A stretch of DNA of 64,000 nucleotides. Source: Limnanthes douglasii subsp. nivea. Its lineage: Eukaryota > Streptophyta > Magnoliopsida > Brassicales > Limnanthaceae. Both the position numbers and the translations under genes were made by a program. Below, piece by piece: positions 1 through 11,459 of this stretch (position 1 is the stretch's first letter; the number at the start of each line of letters is the position of its first letter). The notes beneath the pieces were generated by a model. It ran no database searches. It was not told the origin of the DNA and saw nothing but the letters and a program-made list of their open reading frames with translations. The stretch spans positions 321,920,893-321,984,892 of the forward strand of contig JAUPFV010000002.1 in assembly GCA_036936605.1 (NCBI GenBank). Direction: 5' to 3'.

Positions 1-840
1 TAGAAGTTCATTAAAAAAATAGAATTCTATTCCTTCAAGAAATAGGAAAATGGGATGGTCTTTCAGCCATAAACCTTAACAAGAGTAAAAAATTCATTCG
101 TAGACCAAGATCTAAAGCATCTATTGATAAAATAATAGCTGGAAGCAAAGGAATTTAGGAACAAGTTGTCTTGGACAAATATTTATAATTTGAAAAACTT
201 TGTCGAGGTCTGGAGCGAGAGAAAATCGAAGCCCGTCATTAAAAAAAACCTCATATTCACGAGCGTCCAAGGGATTTTTTATATTTACAAGAAATATAAT
301 ATTGACATCATATAGAGTCCCCAATCAGTGAGATATTTTATAAATTAATCATTTTTAAAATAACTATATGAATGCTCCACGATGCTCTTCATCTACATGT
401 CTTCAAAAGATTCATGTTTTACTTTTCGTTCATTTATGCGACTATAAACATCACCTCTGATATAACCTTCAGATGTCAAGAGATTCATACCTTTAAGAGT
501 GGAAGGAATGAGACCAATGTGGAATAAAACAACTTTAACTAATTTCGCGTTCCTCACCATAATTGTATTTTTCTTCTTCGTTAAAGTTATTTGATAAATT
601 GGGCGCTTAAACTTACAAACTTATTCTTAGTTACAAGATTCAACCATAAAAAATCAATTGTAGGGTATTGACTATCTCAGTAGTCATTATATTCACCATC
701 CTTGCCCATTTATAAGAAAAATAAAAATTTATTGTAACAATAACGACAAGAAAGTAAAAATCAATTAACTAGGAGAATAAGATGAAATAACATTGATCAA
801 TAAATTAGAGATAAAAAATGAAGAAATAACATGAGATATC
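1..840 (-). pseudogene. Relic of a gypsy-associated antisense extra ORF (family F, copy F1)
   Basis: The minus strand holds a 67-codon open stretch (324 to 121) with segments such as GLRFSLAPDL and ICPRQLVPKF. Their spacing resembles the 'putative gypsy type transposon' (Transposase_28-like) domain found in plant Tat-lineage elements; this is a family-level resemblance by eye. The DNA from 1 to about 600 matches 36085-36560, and more weakly 49270-49520, in the same orientation, so this is a dispersed repeat rather than a host gene. After the stop, reading continues with stops towards position 1. The copy is cut by the window edge. Beyond about 600 the similarity fades and I see no gene. Confidence 0.5.
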
Positions 841-1419
841 AAGTGTATGAATAAATTTTCACTTTCGACTTTTTTATGGCTTGGATTCACTTGTAGGATA
901 AGCGGTTCAAATCGAAATAAGCTTGAAGGGGCAAGATTATAGAAGGTACAGAATGTGCACGCGTATGCCTAAAAGAAGAGACTTTCGTTACACGTGTAAG
1001 TCTCTTCCACTAACTTGTATACTAACCAAAACATAAATAGAATCCTTCAACTTAAGAAGCTCTATCATTAAGAGACTCAATAAATATAAATCTCATGCAA
1101 TGAAAATTACTTCTTGTTAAAAATATTTACCACCATAAAACTGTGGCAAGAATCACAAACCGAAGAATCAAACTTTGGATGATTAAAAAAATGGAGATGT
1201 TACCATGGAATCCCTCACCTAAATCTTTACCAAAGACTAGGAGGGCAACTCAAATAATTTCAAATACAAGTAAAAGCAAAGAAAAATATAAACACCTTCG
1301 ACGTTCCAAAATTACAAAAGTGAAAAATAAAATGGTAGAGTTTGTTTGTCATCATTCACCAAGGAGTTGGGGGGGGAGGGCTGTTGGAGTACCTTTAGAA
1401 GAAGATCGCCCGAAGAACA
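841..1419. repeat. Low-copy repeat N, left half (split by copia B)
   Basis: From about 1143 to 1419 the sequence matches 11640-11890, including a G-rich run preceded by a conserved histidine/serine-like coding stretch. The matching continues after element B at 10320. The 95-codon plus-strand open stretch 1143-1430 is interrupted by stops and indels in the other N copy and runs into the B LTR, so I do not call it a gene. 841-1142 resembles 11460-11640 only weakly. Confidence 0.55.
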
Positions 1420-1613
1420 TGTTGCCATAATTAATATAATCTTGTATCTTATTCATATGTATGCAGTTATATTTTATTAGTTTCCGTTATAATTTATGTG
1501 TCGTTGTAACTGCCTCCGTAAATTTCGCGTTTCCGTTATGTATATGTAATTTGATCAACTTGAATGGATTCGTAATTTCAGGAAAACAAATTCTCTTAAA
1601 TTTATTTTCTTCA
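1420..1613 (+). repeat. 5' LTR of copia B
   Basis: 194-bp direct repeat of 10129-10319, with TG at the start and CA at the end. It differs from the 3' LTR by scattered substitutions and small indels, so the insertion is not recent. A minus-strand fragment of the same LTR family lies at 21724-21817. Confidence 0.9.
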
Positions 1614-1615
1614 TT

Positions 1616-1628
1616 TGGTATTAGAGCC
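1616..1628 (+). other. Primer-binding site of copia B
   Basis: TGGTATTAGAGCC starts two bases after the 5' LTR. It matches the usual plant copia primer-binding site, complementary to the 3' end of initiator methionine tRNA (TGGTATCAGAGCC), with one substitution. Confidence 0.85.
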
Positions 1629-1799
1629 AATGTCGAAACGGTGGTAGCGGTTAATCAACAGAATCAGAAAGAAGAGTGTCACAGAAGGAAGGAAATCTAT
1701 CACTTACATATCTAATTCTCAGTGACACAAACTATAAATGATGGGCTTTATCAATGATGGGCTTTATGAAGGAAACAATAGTGGAGTATGCGAGAAAAA
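1629..1799 (+). pseudogene. Start of the gag region of copia B, interrupted by element A
   Basis: The stretch between the primer-binding site and the A insertion contains a short in-frame duplication of about 16 bases (GATGGGCTTTATCAAT type) and reads like the N-terminal part of a copia gag with stops. The part of gag normally expected between here and the continuation at 6470 is missing, so B had an internal deletion as well as the insertion. Confidence 0.55.
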
Positions 1800-2058
1800 T
1801 GTTCGAAGTAATCTAAACTAGTTGGTTTGAATACGTATTGTCTAGTTTATGACTTGTCTAATATCAGTTATTAGGGTAGTTATTTAGATAAGATCGAACA
1901 GTTTGTCTGTATTTTCTATATAAGAAAATAGACCCCTGTATTGATATTTGGAATGAAGTTAACATATCCGCACTTCTTGTTTGTCTCTCTAAATATATAT
2001 TAGTCTGTCTGTTAAGGTTATCTGCATTACTATTTATCTCTGAGATATTTTTCCTACA
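1800..2058 (+). repeat. 5' LTR of copia A
   Basis: 259-bp direct repeat of 6212-6469. Differences between the two are mostly single substitutions, visibly fewer than between the LTRs of B in places, as expected for the younger insertion. Confidence 0.93.
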
Positions 2059-2060
2059 TT

Positions 2061-2073
2061 TGGTATCAGAGCC
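2061..2073 (+). other. Primer-binding site of copia A
   Basis: TGGTATCAGAGCC, exact match to the canonical plant copia site complementary to initiator methionine tRNA, two bases after the 5' LTR. Confidence 0.92.
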
Positions 2074-2129
2074 TAGGGCTATCACAATAGAGGATACCAA
2101 GAACAAAGAAGGATCACTGGAATTAAGTT

Positions 2130-2960
2130 AGCCAATGTTAACGAATAGTAATTACACAGCTTGGTCACTAAATATGAGAGTTTTCACGTAAGCTCATGGG
2201 ATCTGGGGAGAAATTAACCCTACTGACCCAGATGCAAAGGTTGACGGAAAAACAGATAAGGTAGCAATAGCTGTAATATTCCAGGTTATCCCTGAAGAAA
2301 TTCTACTATCGCTGGCAGACAAGAAAACAATTAAGGATGCATGGACAGCGATAGAAACAATGTGTTTAGGAGCAAAGCATGTCAAGAAAGGAATAGTGCA
2401 TACACTGAAAGCAGAGTTTGAGAATTTAAACATGAGGGATATATAGATGATTGTCGAATTCTTTATGAGATTATATGGGTTGGTGACTAATATTCGTGCC
2501 TTGGGAGAAACCATTGAAGAGACCTATGTTGTGAAAAAACTACTTAGAGTAGTACCTTCCAAGTTCTTACAAATCACGTCAGCAATAGAGCAGTTTGGGT
2601 ACCTAGTGTGATGTCAGTTGAAGAGATAATTGGGTCTCTAAAGGCACATGAAGAGAGGCTTCATGGCGAAACAGAGATCACTAGAGGGTAGTTGATGCTG
2701 ACGTAGGAATAATGAAATAAACGAGAAGACAAAGAGGGGAAGCTTTTATTCACTAGAAAGGAGTGGATGAAAAGGACAAATCGAGGAGGAACCGATAACC
2801 AGAGGAATCGAGGTATTGTCAATTACCAAGGTGGACGTGCAGTGCACGACAAGACTAAAGTAAGATGTTGGAATTTTAGTTTTTACGGGCACTACACAGC
2901 TGAGTGTAGAAAGCCACGTAGAGAGCAAAAGCAAGAAGTTAATTTGGCAGTACAAAACGA
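2130..2960 (+). pseudogene. Gag of copia A (broken)
   Basis: Reading frames across this stretch give a recognisable copia gag (UBN2-like): segments NYTAWSLNMR, KKTIKDAWTAIE and FGYLV in the expected order. In-frame stops lie near 2189, 2443 and 2610 and there are shifts afterwards. Near 2870-2915 the CCHC zinc knuckle that binds RNA is present as CWNFSFYGHYTAEC; the second cysteine has become phenylalanine, so zinc binding should be lost. The product would have formed the particle coat. Confidence 0.75.
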
Positions 2961-3063
2961 GAAACCTGCACTTCTGATGGCAGAAGAAAGAGAAGATAAA
3001 GACAACGAGTTATTATTGAACGAGAACAATGTGGTATTAAAACTAAACAAAGATGGAGGTACA

Positions 3064-4350
3064 AAAGCTTATTCAATCGTTTGGTATCTAGATAATGGCG
3101 GTAGTAACCAAATGACGGGCCAACGCTCGAAGTTGAAAGAATTGGATGAAGGTTTAACTGGGCGTGTTGGATTTGGTGATTGTTTTATATTGGAAATCAA
3201 AGGAAAGGGCTCTGTGACGTTCAAAGGCCAAAAACGGGGAGGAACTGGTCTTCAAAGCGGTATATTATATTCCGAACGTAATAATATTGTGAATCTTGTT
3301 CAGTTATTAGAAACTGGAAATAAGGTGGTACTTAGTGGTGAATACTTATATATATACGATGAAAAGAGACATCTCCTTGTGAAGGTTAAAAGATCTGGTA
3401 ATAGATTGTATAAGGTTATTGGTAAAACAAGTAAATCTATGTGCTTATTTTTAACATAAAGAATTTATCATGGCTATGGCATTTACGCCTTGGGCATGTT
3501 AATTTTCAAGCTATGGTATTGTTATCAAAGAACAGGATGGTGTATGGCGTACCAGAGACTATTCAACCAAAAGAAGTGTGCACTGGCTGTCTATTGTCAA
3601 AACAGACGAGGAAGCCATTTCCTTATCAGGCTAATTTCCACGCAAAAGAAATGCTTGAGTTGGTACATGGAGACTTGTGTGGGCCAACTTCTCCTACAAC
3701 AAAAGGAGGAAATAAATACTTATTTCTACTAGTCGATGATTTCAGCAGGGTAATGTGGATATATATGCTTGGAAGAAAAGACGAAGCACTAGAGGCATTA
3801 AAGAAATTTTGAGCTTTGGGTAGAAAACATTACAGAGAAGAAACTAAACGTTTTAAGAACGAACAGAGGAGGTGAATTCACTTCAAAGTTATTTACTTCT
3901 TACTGTGAAGATACAGGGATTGATAGCCATTTCACTGCTCCTTACTCACCAAAGCAGAATGGGGTTGTCGAAAGAAGAAAGAGAACAGTAGTAGCAATGA
4001 TACGCAATGTTTTGAATGAAAAACAACTACCTTCCAGCTTTTGGGGAGAAGCTTCTCGTCATGATGTATACATATTAAATCTCCTACCTACTCGATCTTT
4101 ATCAATAAATACGCCATATGAGGTATGGACTGAAAATAAACCAAATATTGGACATATTCGAATATTTGGTTGTGTAGCACACATGAAGGTTCCTAGCGTA
4201 CACACCCAGAAGCTTGACGATCGCAGTCAAATGATAGTTTATCTGGGTAGAGATCCCGACACAAAGGCATGTAAACTTTACGATCCCATAAACGGGCGAA
4301 TTCTTGTAAGTAGAGACGTCATCTTTGATGATGATCGAGTATGGGAATGA
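3064..4350 (+). pseudogene. Protease and integrase of copia A (broken)
   Basis: The protease active site reads WYLDNGGSNQMTG where family members have DTG or DSG; the Thr/Ser has become Asn, so the aspartic protease is probably dead. From 3441 a new frame gives the GAG-pre-integrase zinc finger (WHLRLGH then CTGC) and the integrase core, with HGDLCGP and VDDFSR holding the first two catalytic acids. After a stop at 3810-3812 the frame changes and continues with NGVVERR (third acid) and IRIFGCVAH to 4350. One stop and at least one frameshift separate the pieces. Confidence 0.85.
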
Positions 4351-4589
4351 GAGAAATAGCAAGAAGAAGGGTTTGTACACCTTGGTAACTTCACTGTGCT
4401 CGACATACGTATAGAAGATGTGGTTGATGGTTCAGTTTAAGAAGAACCAGTTACACTAAATAATGAATGCATTGATTCTATGGGATCACAACACAGCTGG
4501 TTGTCAAACATATGTTCAGGACCTGAGTAGTGGCACATATTCTGCAGACTCAAGTAGTAGCAATGAGACAGGCCATAATATTTCATCTA

Positions 4590-6197
4590 CTCAGTGATAT
4601 TTATGATGAAACAATTGAAGTAGTGTTAGAAGATGAGCTTTTTCTACTAAGTGTTGACGAGCCTAGTAATTGCGAACAAGCTATGACAGAGCCTGCATGG
4701 GTGGAAGCTATGAAAAGTGAAATTGCTGTTATAGAAAAGAACAATACATAGAAATTGGTAGAGCTACCACATGGGCATAAAGCCATAGGGCTGAAATGGG
4801 TCTACAAACTAAAGAGGGATACAGATGTACATATTATCAAGCACAAAGCCAGAATTGTAGCAAAGGTTATATTCAACAACATGGAATAGACTTTGAAGAG
4901 ATCTTTGCCCCAGTTACTCGCTTAGAAACGGTAAGATTACTATTAGTACTTGCCGCCAAGAATGACTGGGAAGTACATCACTCGGATGTAAAATCCGCAT
5001 TTGTTAACGGGGACTTACAATAAGTTGTCTATGTGTGTCAACCTGAGGGTTTTGTAAAAAGGGTAATGAACACTTTGTATATAAGTTGGTGAAGGCTCTA
5101 TATGGGTTAAGGCAGGCGCCACGGGCTTGGTATGCCAAGTTAAGTAAGTGTCTTGAAGAGTTGGGCTTCACTAAGTGCCCATATGAACATGAAGTATATA
5201 CAAGGAGAGAAGGTAATAAAGTTCTGATTATTGGAGTATACGTTGATGATCTATTGGTCACAGGGACTAGTGTCGCAAACATTAGTAAGTTTAAGAGGAA
5301 AATGAGTGCAGAATTTGAGATGACTAATCTCGGGATATTATCTTACTATCTGGGTATTGAAGTCAGTCAGGGGCAGGGATATATTGACCTTAAACAAGAA
5401 ATTTATGCCAAGAAGTTACTTGACAAAGCTGGAATGGGTCGTGTAATGCCGTAAAGTATCATTTGGAGCCAAAAATACAGATTGATAAAGATGAAAAGGG
5501 AAAGACAGTGAACTCCATGAAATTTAAGAGCTTAATTGGTGGGTTGAGGTACTTGGTTCATACTCGTTCGGATATTGCTTACTTTGCTGGTGTGGGTAGC
5601 AGGTACATGGAAAGACCTACTGAATTGCATATGAATGCAGTTAAACGTATCTTGTGTTTCATGAAAGGAACTATCAACTTTGGTTTAGTATATTCAAGTG
5701 GGTATGGAAATTATTTATTTTCCGACTACTCATATAGCCACCTAGCTGGTAATCTTGAGGATAGAAAAAGCAGAGGGGGCATGGCTTTCTACTTGAATGA
5801 GAGTTTAATTACTTGGGTCTCACAAAAGCAGCGTTGTGTGGCGTTGTCATCATGCGAAGTTGAATTCATGGCTGCTACAGCGGCAACAAGTCAAGGTATG
5901 TGGTTGAGCAAGTTATTTAGTCAAATAACTGATGTAAAGCACTCTCCAATCGTGATATATATAGACAATCGTTCTGCGATTGATTTGGGAAAAAATCCAG
6001 TTTTCTACGGAAGAAGTAAATATATTGATATCAACTATCATTTCATTCGTGAATGTGTAGAGCGTGGGGAGACTATTGTCAAGCACATAAGTACAGGGGA
6101 GCAGGTTGCAGACGTTTTAACTAAAGTGATGACCTCTGTGAAGTTCGAAGATATGCAAAATTTACTGGGCATGAAGAACCTGCAAGTTGGAGTTTAG
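4590..6197 (+). pseudogene. Reverse transcriptase and RNase H of copia A (broken)
   Basis: Pieces at 4590-4751, 4760-5023, 5086-5454 and 5463-6197 line up as one copia polymerase: [39 protein letters not shown], the intact catalytic YVDDLLVTG, SYYLGIEV, then RNase H. The RNase H acid motif usually written DSDLAG reads YSHLAG, so two acids are replaced; SSCEVEFMAA and IDNRSAIDLG follow. The end, NLLGMKNLQVGV, is typical of the family. Stops separate the pieces at 4749, 5021 and 5452. Confidence 0.88.
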
Positions 6198-6200
6198 CTT

Positions 6201-6469
6201 ATAGGGGAGAATGTTGGAAGTAATCTAAACTAGTTGGTTTGAATACGTATTGTCTAGTTTATGACGTGTGTAATATCAGTTATTAGGGTAGTTATTTAGA
6301 TAAGATCGAACAATTTATCTGTATTTTCTATATAAGAAAATAGACACCTGTATTGATATTTGGAATGAAGTTAACATTTCTGCACTTCTTGTTTATCTTT
6401 ATAAATATATAATAGTCTATCTGTTAAGGTTATCAGCATTGTTGTTTATCTCTAGAATTTTTGCCTACA
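6201..6469 (+). repeat. Polypurine tract and 3' LTR of copia A
   Basis: A purine-rich tract (about 6201-6211, AGGGGAGAA core) sits directly before the 258-bp 3' LTR at 6212-6469. The tract primes plus-strand DNA synthesis in this class of element. Confidence 0.9.
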
Positions 6470-6952
6470 AAAATAGCAAAAGTGGTTAACCAAATAAAGG
6501 CCATTGGTGTTGTGACTAAGCCAGACTATGTGAAGAAGAAATTGTTAAGATCAGTCTCGTCAAAGTTTACCTAAATTGCAGCGTCGAATGAACAATTTGG
6601 AGATGCCAAAAACAAGTCGTTTGAAGATGTTATTAGGGCACTAAGAGCCCATGAAGAACGTCTTAAAGCTGATGAAGAAGAAAAGGATGATGAAAAAGTG
6701 TTTTTAACAAAAGCATAATAGGAGTCCCAATTCAACTCGACATATTCTGGAGGGACCTGAGGTCGCGGTCGATGAAGAGGTATAGGTGGATTTGGCTATA
6801 CGAGAGGAAGCTTTTCCTATGTAATATCAAAATCTGTTGATGAAGAAGGACATATTTAGAGAAATTTGAACTTTGATATCACAAATGTACGATGTAGTTG
6901 TCATAATTTTGGGTAGTATGCTAGGGATTGCAAACCAAAGAAAAATGAAACA
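6470..6952 (+). pseudogene. Continuation of gag of copia B after the nested insertion
   Basis: Reading resumes with KVVNQIKAIGVVTKPDYVKK, typical of the middle of copia gag, and continues past a stop to a lysine/glutamate-rich tail. A degenerate zinc knuckle lies near 6890-6935; a stop codon stands at or beside the expected histidine. This resumption on the far side of A is the main evidence that A is nested in B. Confidence 0.75.
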
Positions 6953-8334
6953 ATGAATCTAACAGAAGAAGTAGAAGAGAAAGATATATTGCTAGTCATG
7001 GAGACCAATTTTGTTTTTTCTAGAGAGAAACAATTGATGCTGGCCAAAGATAAATCTGAAAAAATGGCAACGAAAGGGAGTTTTGATGAATCAATATGGT
7101 ACTACGACACATGCGCTTCAAATCATATGAACGGGGACCGAAATCTATTGACAAACTTTAAAAATCAATTAGTGGTACTGTAAAGTTTGGCGATGTCTCT
7201 ATGATCAATATTTGTAGAAGAGGAACGACAAACTTCAGAAGCAAAACCGAGCAAAACTTGCGCATGAAGAACGACTATTATGTACCAGGATTAAAATCTA
7301 ATATCATTAGTTTAGGACAAGTAGACGATTGAAGGTGGATTTCTAAGTGTTTTTATGCATATTACAATCTGGTGGCCAAAATACCTCGAGCAGAAAATTG
7401 ACTTTATGTAATGAAAATGAGTCAAGAAATTTCATAACGTCTCCTATCTAGCGAATCTGAAACTCTCACTTGTGGCATGCCCGTTATGGGGATCTGCACT
7501 TTCAAGCCTTGTAAAAAATTGGACGAGATAAATTAGCCCATGGATTACCTAAATTTAAACAAGATGGTCAGAATTGTGATGTGTATGTTCTTGGGAAACA
7601 ACACAAAGGAAGGTTTCCAACACAAAGTCACTAACGAGCAAGTACGTTGTTAGATCTAATCCAAACAGATATTTGTGGTCCTATTTCACCAATTACCAAA
7701 GGAGGGAACAAGTATTTTATTTTCTGTGTTGATTATTTTAGCAGGTACATGTGAAGATGAAGCACGTACTGGATTTAAGAAGTTCAAAGCAGAATTCGAG
7801 ACACAATTGGGAAATAAAATAAAAATGTTACGGACAAACAGAGGTGGAGAATTTCAGTCTCAAGAGTTTAAATTATTTTGTGAGTTTCATGGAATTCAAA
7901 GGCAAATGACAGTACCATATTTACCACAATAAAATGGTGTGGTAGAAAGAATAAATCAAACCATTGTTAAGATGATGAGATGTTTTCTGAAGGATAAACA
8001 AATACCGTATGAATTTTGGGCAGAAGCTGCAGCAACCTATTTTCTAAATCGTTGTCCCACAAGAGCTATACGTGGAAGGACACCATATGAAGTCTACTTC
8101 GGAAAAACACCAAGTGTAAGTCATTTTCGACTTTTTGGATGTATAACTTATGTTAAAAATATGAAATATGATGTAAAGAAGCTTGATCATCGAAGCAACA
8201 AAGTTGTTTTTCTTGGTTATGAACCTGGTTCAAAAGCCTACAGATTTGTGAATCCAAAAACAATGAAAATAATGGTCAGTCAAGATGTGGTATTTCGAGA
8301 GTCTAAGAAAGAGAACTGGTCTGACACTGTATAA
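6953..8334 (+). pseudogene. Protease and integrase of copia B (broken)
   Basis: The protease motif is WYYDTCASNHMNG, where the catalytic loop is normally DTGASNHM: Gly has become Cys. Several stops follow to 7480, then pre-integrase (LWHARYGDLHF in a shifted frame), then integrase pieces at 7675-7932 and 7939-8334, separated by one stop, with TNRGGEF, NGVVERINQT and FRLFGCITY. Pieces are clearly similar to element C on the minus strand (22833-24003). Confidence 0.85.
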
Positions 8335-8561
8335 TCCATGGAACTTCAACTAGTAACTTTATTTCCATTAGATAATCAACTGGATAAGTATAATCTATGA
8401 ATCTTTAATCACCATCATTTTTTTCTCAAAGTGTATTAAATTGGGGTGATACAAGATCATATAAGGAAACTAGTAACGAGGACTATGAAAATCCACCAAA
8501 AAAGTTTTGATCTTTACAAGAGTTATATGATTAAACTAATGCAATTGGTTTAGATTCAGAT

Positions 8562-10105
8562 ATGAGACTTATGTCTAATGAAGAACCAACGACGCAAGAA
8601 AAAGCATTCAACAATGAAAATTGGAGGATGGCAATGGTGGAGGAGATTGAGGCGATTAAGAAAAATAGAACATTAGAGCTTAGAAAATTACCACCAGAAC
8701 ACAAAGCGATAGGTTTAAAATGGATTTATAAGTTAAAGAAGAATCCAGACGGTGAAATTATTAAAAATAAGGCCAGATTCGTGGTCAAAGGCTACATTCA
8801 AGAACATTGAATTGATTATGAGGAGGTTTTTGCACCAATTGCTCGATTAGAAACTATTAGATTGCTTATGGCACTAGGAGCCCATGAAGGGTGACAAGTA
8901 CACCATATGGATGTGAAATCAGCGTTCTTGAATGGGGATCTAAACGAATTGGTTCATGTTAAGAAACCACCAGGTTTTCCTGAGAAAGGAAGAGAAGATG
9001 AAGTTCTGAGATTGAAGAAAGCATTATATGGTTTGAAACGGGCTCCAAAAGCTTGGAATGAAAAACTAGACTTTTGTTTACAGAATTTGGGTTATGAGAA
9101 ATGTAGTCTCGAACATACAGTTTACAAACGAAAAAATAGAGGCGATATGCAGTATGTTGGTGTTTATATGGATGATTTAGTAATAACGTACTCAAACTTG
9201 GCGAACCTAAGAAGTTTCAAAGCAAAGATGAAAGAAATGTTTAACATGACATATTTGGGTTTATTAGTTTTTTATGTGGGAATTGAGGTTAAACAGAGGT
9301 CTGATCATATAAATTTGAGCCAAACAAGTTATACAGAAACGATTTTGGAGAAAATGGTAATCCTGAGTTGTAAACCATGTCGTGTGCCAATGGATTCAAG
9401 GCTAAAGCTAAGCAATACTGATGGAAATCCATCCGTTGATGCAACAAAGTATCACAGTGTCATTGGGTGTTTGAGGTACTTAGTGCATACTAGACCTGAT
9501 ATATCATTTGTTGTTGGCGTGGCTAGCCGTTTCATGGAAAAACCCTATATAAAACATATGAGTGTTATCAAACATATTCTTCGATATATAAAGGGCACAC
9601 TCAATATAGGTTTTAAGTATGTTAAAAGAGAACAACAACATCCAGAGTTGATTGGGTATGCTGATAGTGATCTTGCTGGAGACATTGATGATCGGAAAAG
9701 TACCTCTGGGGTTGTTTTTTTGGGACGGTGATCCAATTAGTTGAACTTCACAAAAACAGAAGGTTGTAGCACTGTCTTCATGTGAAGCTGAATATGTTGC
9801 TAATTCTGCATGAGCCTACCAAGCAATGTGGCTCAAGAGGTTGCTGGAAGAGTTAGTTGAAAAAGTTAGTTTGCCAGTTGATAACAAGTCTGCAATTGCT
9901 TTAGCAAAGAACCTAGTCTTCCATGCAAAAAGTAAACACATAGATATCAAGATTCATTTTTTGCGTGATTTCTTGAAACAAGGAATCCTTTTTATTGCAC
10001 ATGTCAACACAGAATAATAAATTGCATATTTGTTTACCAAGCCATTGTCGCGTGACAAATTCGAGTTCTTAAGAGATGCAGCTGATGTTCAACTTGAAGT
10101 TTGAG
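8562..10105 (+). pseudogene. Reverse transcriptase and RNase H of copia B (broken)
   Basis: Pieces 8562-8810, 8907-9731 and 9826-10017 contain AIGLKWIYKLKKNPDG, MDVKSAFLNGDL, KALYGLKRAPKAW, a YMDD catalytic box, VFYVGIEV and RNase H with ADSDLAG, SCEAEY and DNKSAIALAKN. The acids of RNase H are intact in DSDLAG, but stops at 8808, 9729 and 10015 break the frame. The tail to about 10105 (FTKPLSRDKFEFL) is the usual copia C-terminus. Confidence 0.87.
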
Positions 10106-10112
10106 TTACGAG

Positions 10113-10319
10113 ATTAAGAGGGAGAAATGTTGGTATAATTAATATAATATGGTATCTTATTTATATGTATGCAATTATATTTATTAGTTTCCGTTATAAT
10201 TATGTGCAGTTGTAACTGCCTCCGTAAATTCCGCACTTCCGTTATATATATGTAATTTTATCAACTTGAATGGATTAAGAATTTCAGGAAAACAAATTCT
10301 CTTAAATTTATTTTCTTCA
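10113..10319 (+). repeat. Polypurine tract and 3' LTR of copia B
   Basis: The purine tract (10113-10127) precedes TG at 10129; the LTR ends CA at 10319, followed by CAACA, the right copy of the target duplication. Confidence 0.88.
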
Positions 10320-10960
10320 CAACACTCGTAGATACCTGAAGTTATCAAAGTAAAATCATCACTTTAGATCATGTGTAGTATTTACTTCATTCTTTATTAC
10401 AAACTAAAGAGGCTACTCAAGTACAACCAATGAAGAATCAAAGCGTTTCGAATCTAGGAGTAAGAAAAAATAAATTAGTAAATTGTGAAAAAATAGTTAG
10501 CAAATCTACCAAATGTTAGTTTTACTCTCTCCTTTCATAAATATATATTTCAATCCTCAAATGAGGTTTTGGCCTACGAATGTTTTTATGAGACATGAAC
10601 ATTTTGGTACTATCCAAATCCGATTTTTCTCTGATAATAGTTCGGCTATGATTAATTAAAATAAATAAGCTTTAAAAAATATTCAGAGTCTAAATGAAGA
10701 TGTGAAGTCAGATATCCTGCAGACAACAAGTTCAAACGTCCAATCCTCGACTAACGTCAAAAGATGCTTCAGCCAAAGTCATTAGATGGTTTAGAAAATT
10801 AAAGCTAGCACGTCTTTGTTACTCGCACAAGAAATTAGAGGGGTACTGTTAAGGATATAAATGATTTGGCCCATCAATCATTTCAGTATTAAACAATTTT
10901 AAAAAATGGTAAAAAAAATATGATAGCTAGATTGTTAGAATAATATAGTATCAAATAAAG
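10320..10960. repeat. Low-copy repeat N, right half
   Basis: Continues the similarity to the second N copy (11880-12560) exactly where element B ends, with shared stretches such as GAAGTTATCAAAG, GTACAACCAATGAA and CCTACGAATGTTTT. No coding function recognised. Near 10845-10890 both copies carry a GGCCCATCAATCATTT motif. Confidence 0.6.
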
Positions 10961-11459
10961 TCTGTAAATAAAGACCTAATGACCATAAATAAAATACCTT
11001 TGTACTTATTTTATTATCATTTTTTAAAAATATTGGTAATCCACATTATTTAAAAACTTTTCAGGATATCTTCGATTTCAAATTTACTTAGTCTTTTTGA
11101 ACCATTCTAACCAAATACAAATATAATAGTGAAGATATTTTAATTTTGATCTCTAAATGAAAGGATGGGTTTAAAATTATAGTTATGATTAGAAATTATA
11201 AATATAAAATATTTTAAAATAAATGAAAAAAAAACAGGTTAAAGTTTCAATAAGTTAACGTTATTGTTTAGGGTTTAAACTTCTAAGTTTTAAATTTTGT
11301 ATATAAAATAGAACTTTGTTTATTACGCAATGTCAACGTATTCAAATATCTTATAACAAATTTAAGATCTGTATTTTGTATTTTGTATGTCTTAAAAATA
11401 AATCATTAACAAATTTAAGCTTACTACTCAACATATTAGATGTACTGTCATGATTAAAA
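10961..11459. other. AT-rich spacer, no gene seen
   Basis: No open frame, RNA gene or recognisable mobile-element motif on either strand. Confidence 0.6.

Larger units (their letters stand above)
1800..6469 (+). mobile_element. Ty1/copia LTR retrotransposon A, nested inside B
   Basis: Complete-length but non-functional copia element of about 4.67 kb. The LTRs (1800-2058, 6212-6469) are close copies beginning TGTT and ending CCTACA. A canonical primer-binding site follows the 5' LTR and a purine tract precedes the 3' LTR. The flanks are AAAAA and AAAAT, consistent with a short target duplication in an A-run. Order of domains is gag, zinc knuckle, protease, integrase, reverse transcriptase, RNase H. 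It sits inside gag of element B in the same orientation. The proteins are interrupted by roughly ten stops and frameshifts. Its pol resembles that of copia D at 39054-42026, so both belong to related families. Confidence 0.93.
1420..10319 (+). mobile_element. Ty1/copia LTR retrotransposon B (decayed, host of nested element A)
   Basis: Both LTRs (1420-1613 and 10129-10319) begin TGTTG and end TTCTTCA and are close copies. They enclose a primer-binding site, gag, protease, integrase, reverse transcriptase and RNase H remains in the copia order, and a purine tract (about 10113-10127). Flanking five bases are GAACA on the left and CAACA on the right, a target-site duplication with one mismatch. 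The coding part is broken by many stops and frameshifts and by the insertion of element A at 1800-6469. Without A the element would be about 4.2 kb, short for an autonomous copia, because gag is partly deleted. Confidence 0.9.

Noticed and set aside
1143..1430. 95-codon frame as a small basic protein gene
   Set aside because: The frame is broken in the second N copy and its end lies in the B LTR.
2194..2514. 106-codon minus-strand frame
   Set aside because: Shadow of copia A gag on the opposite strand.
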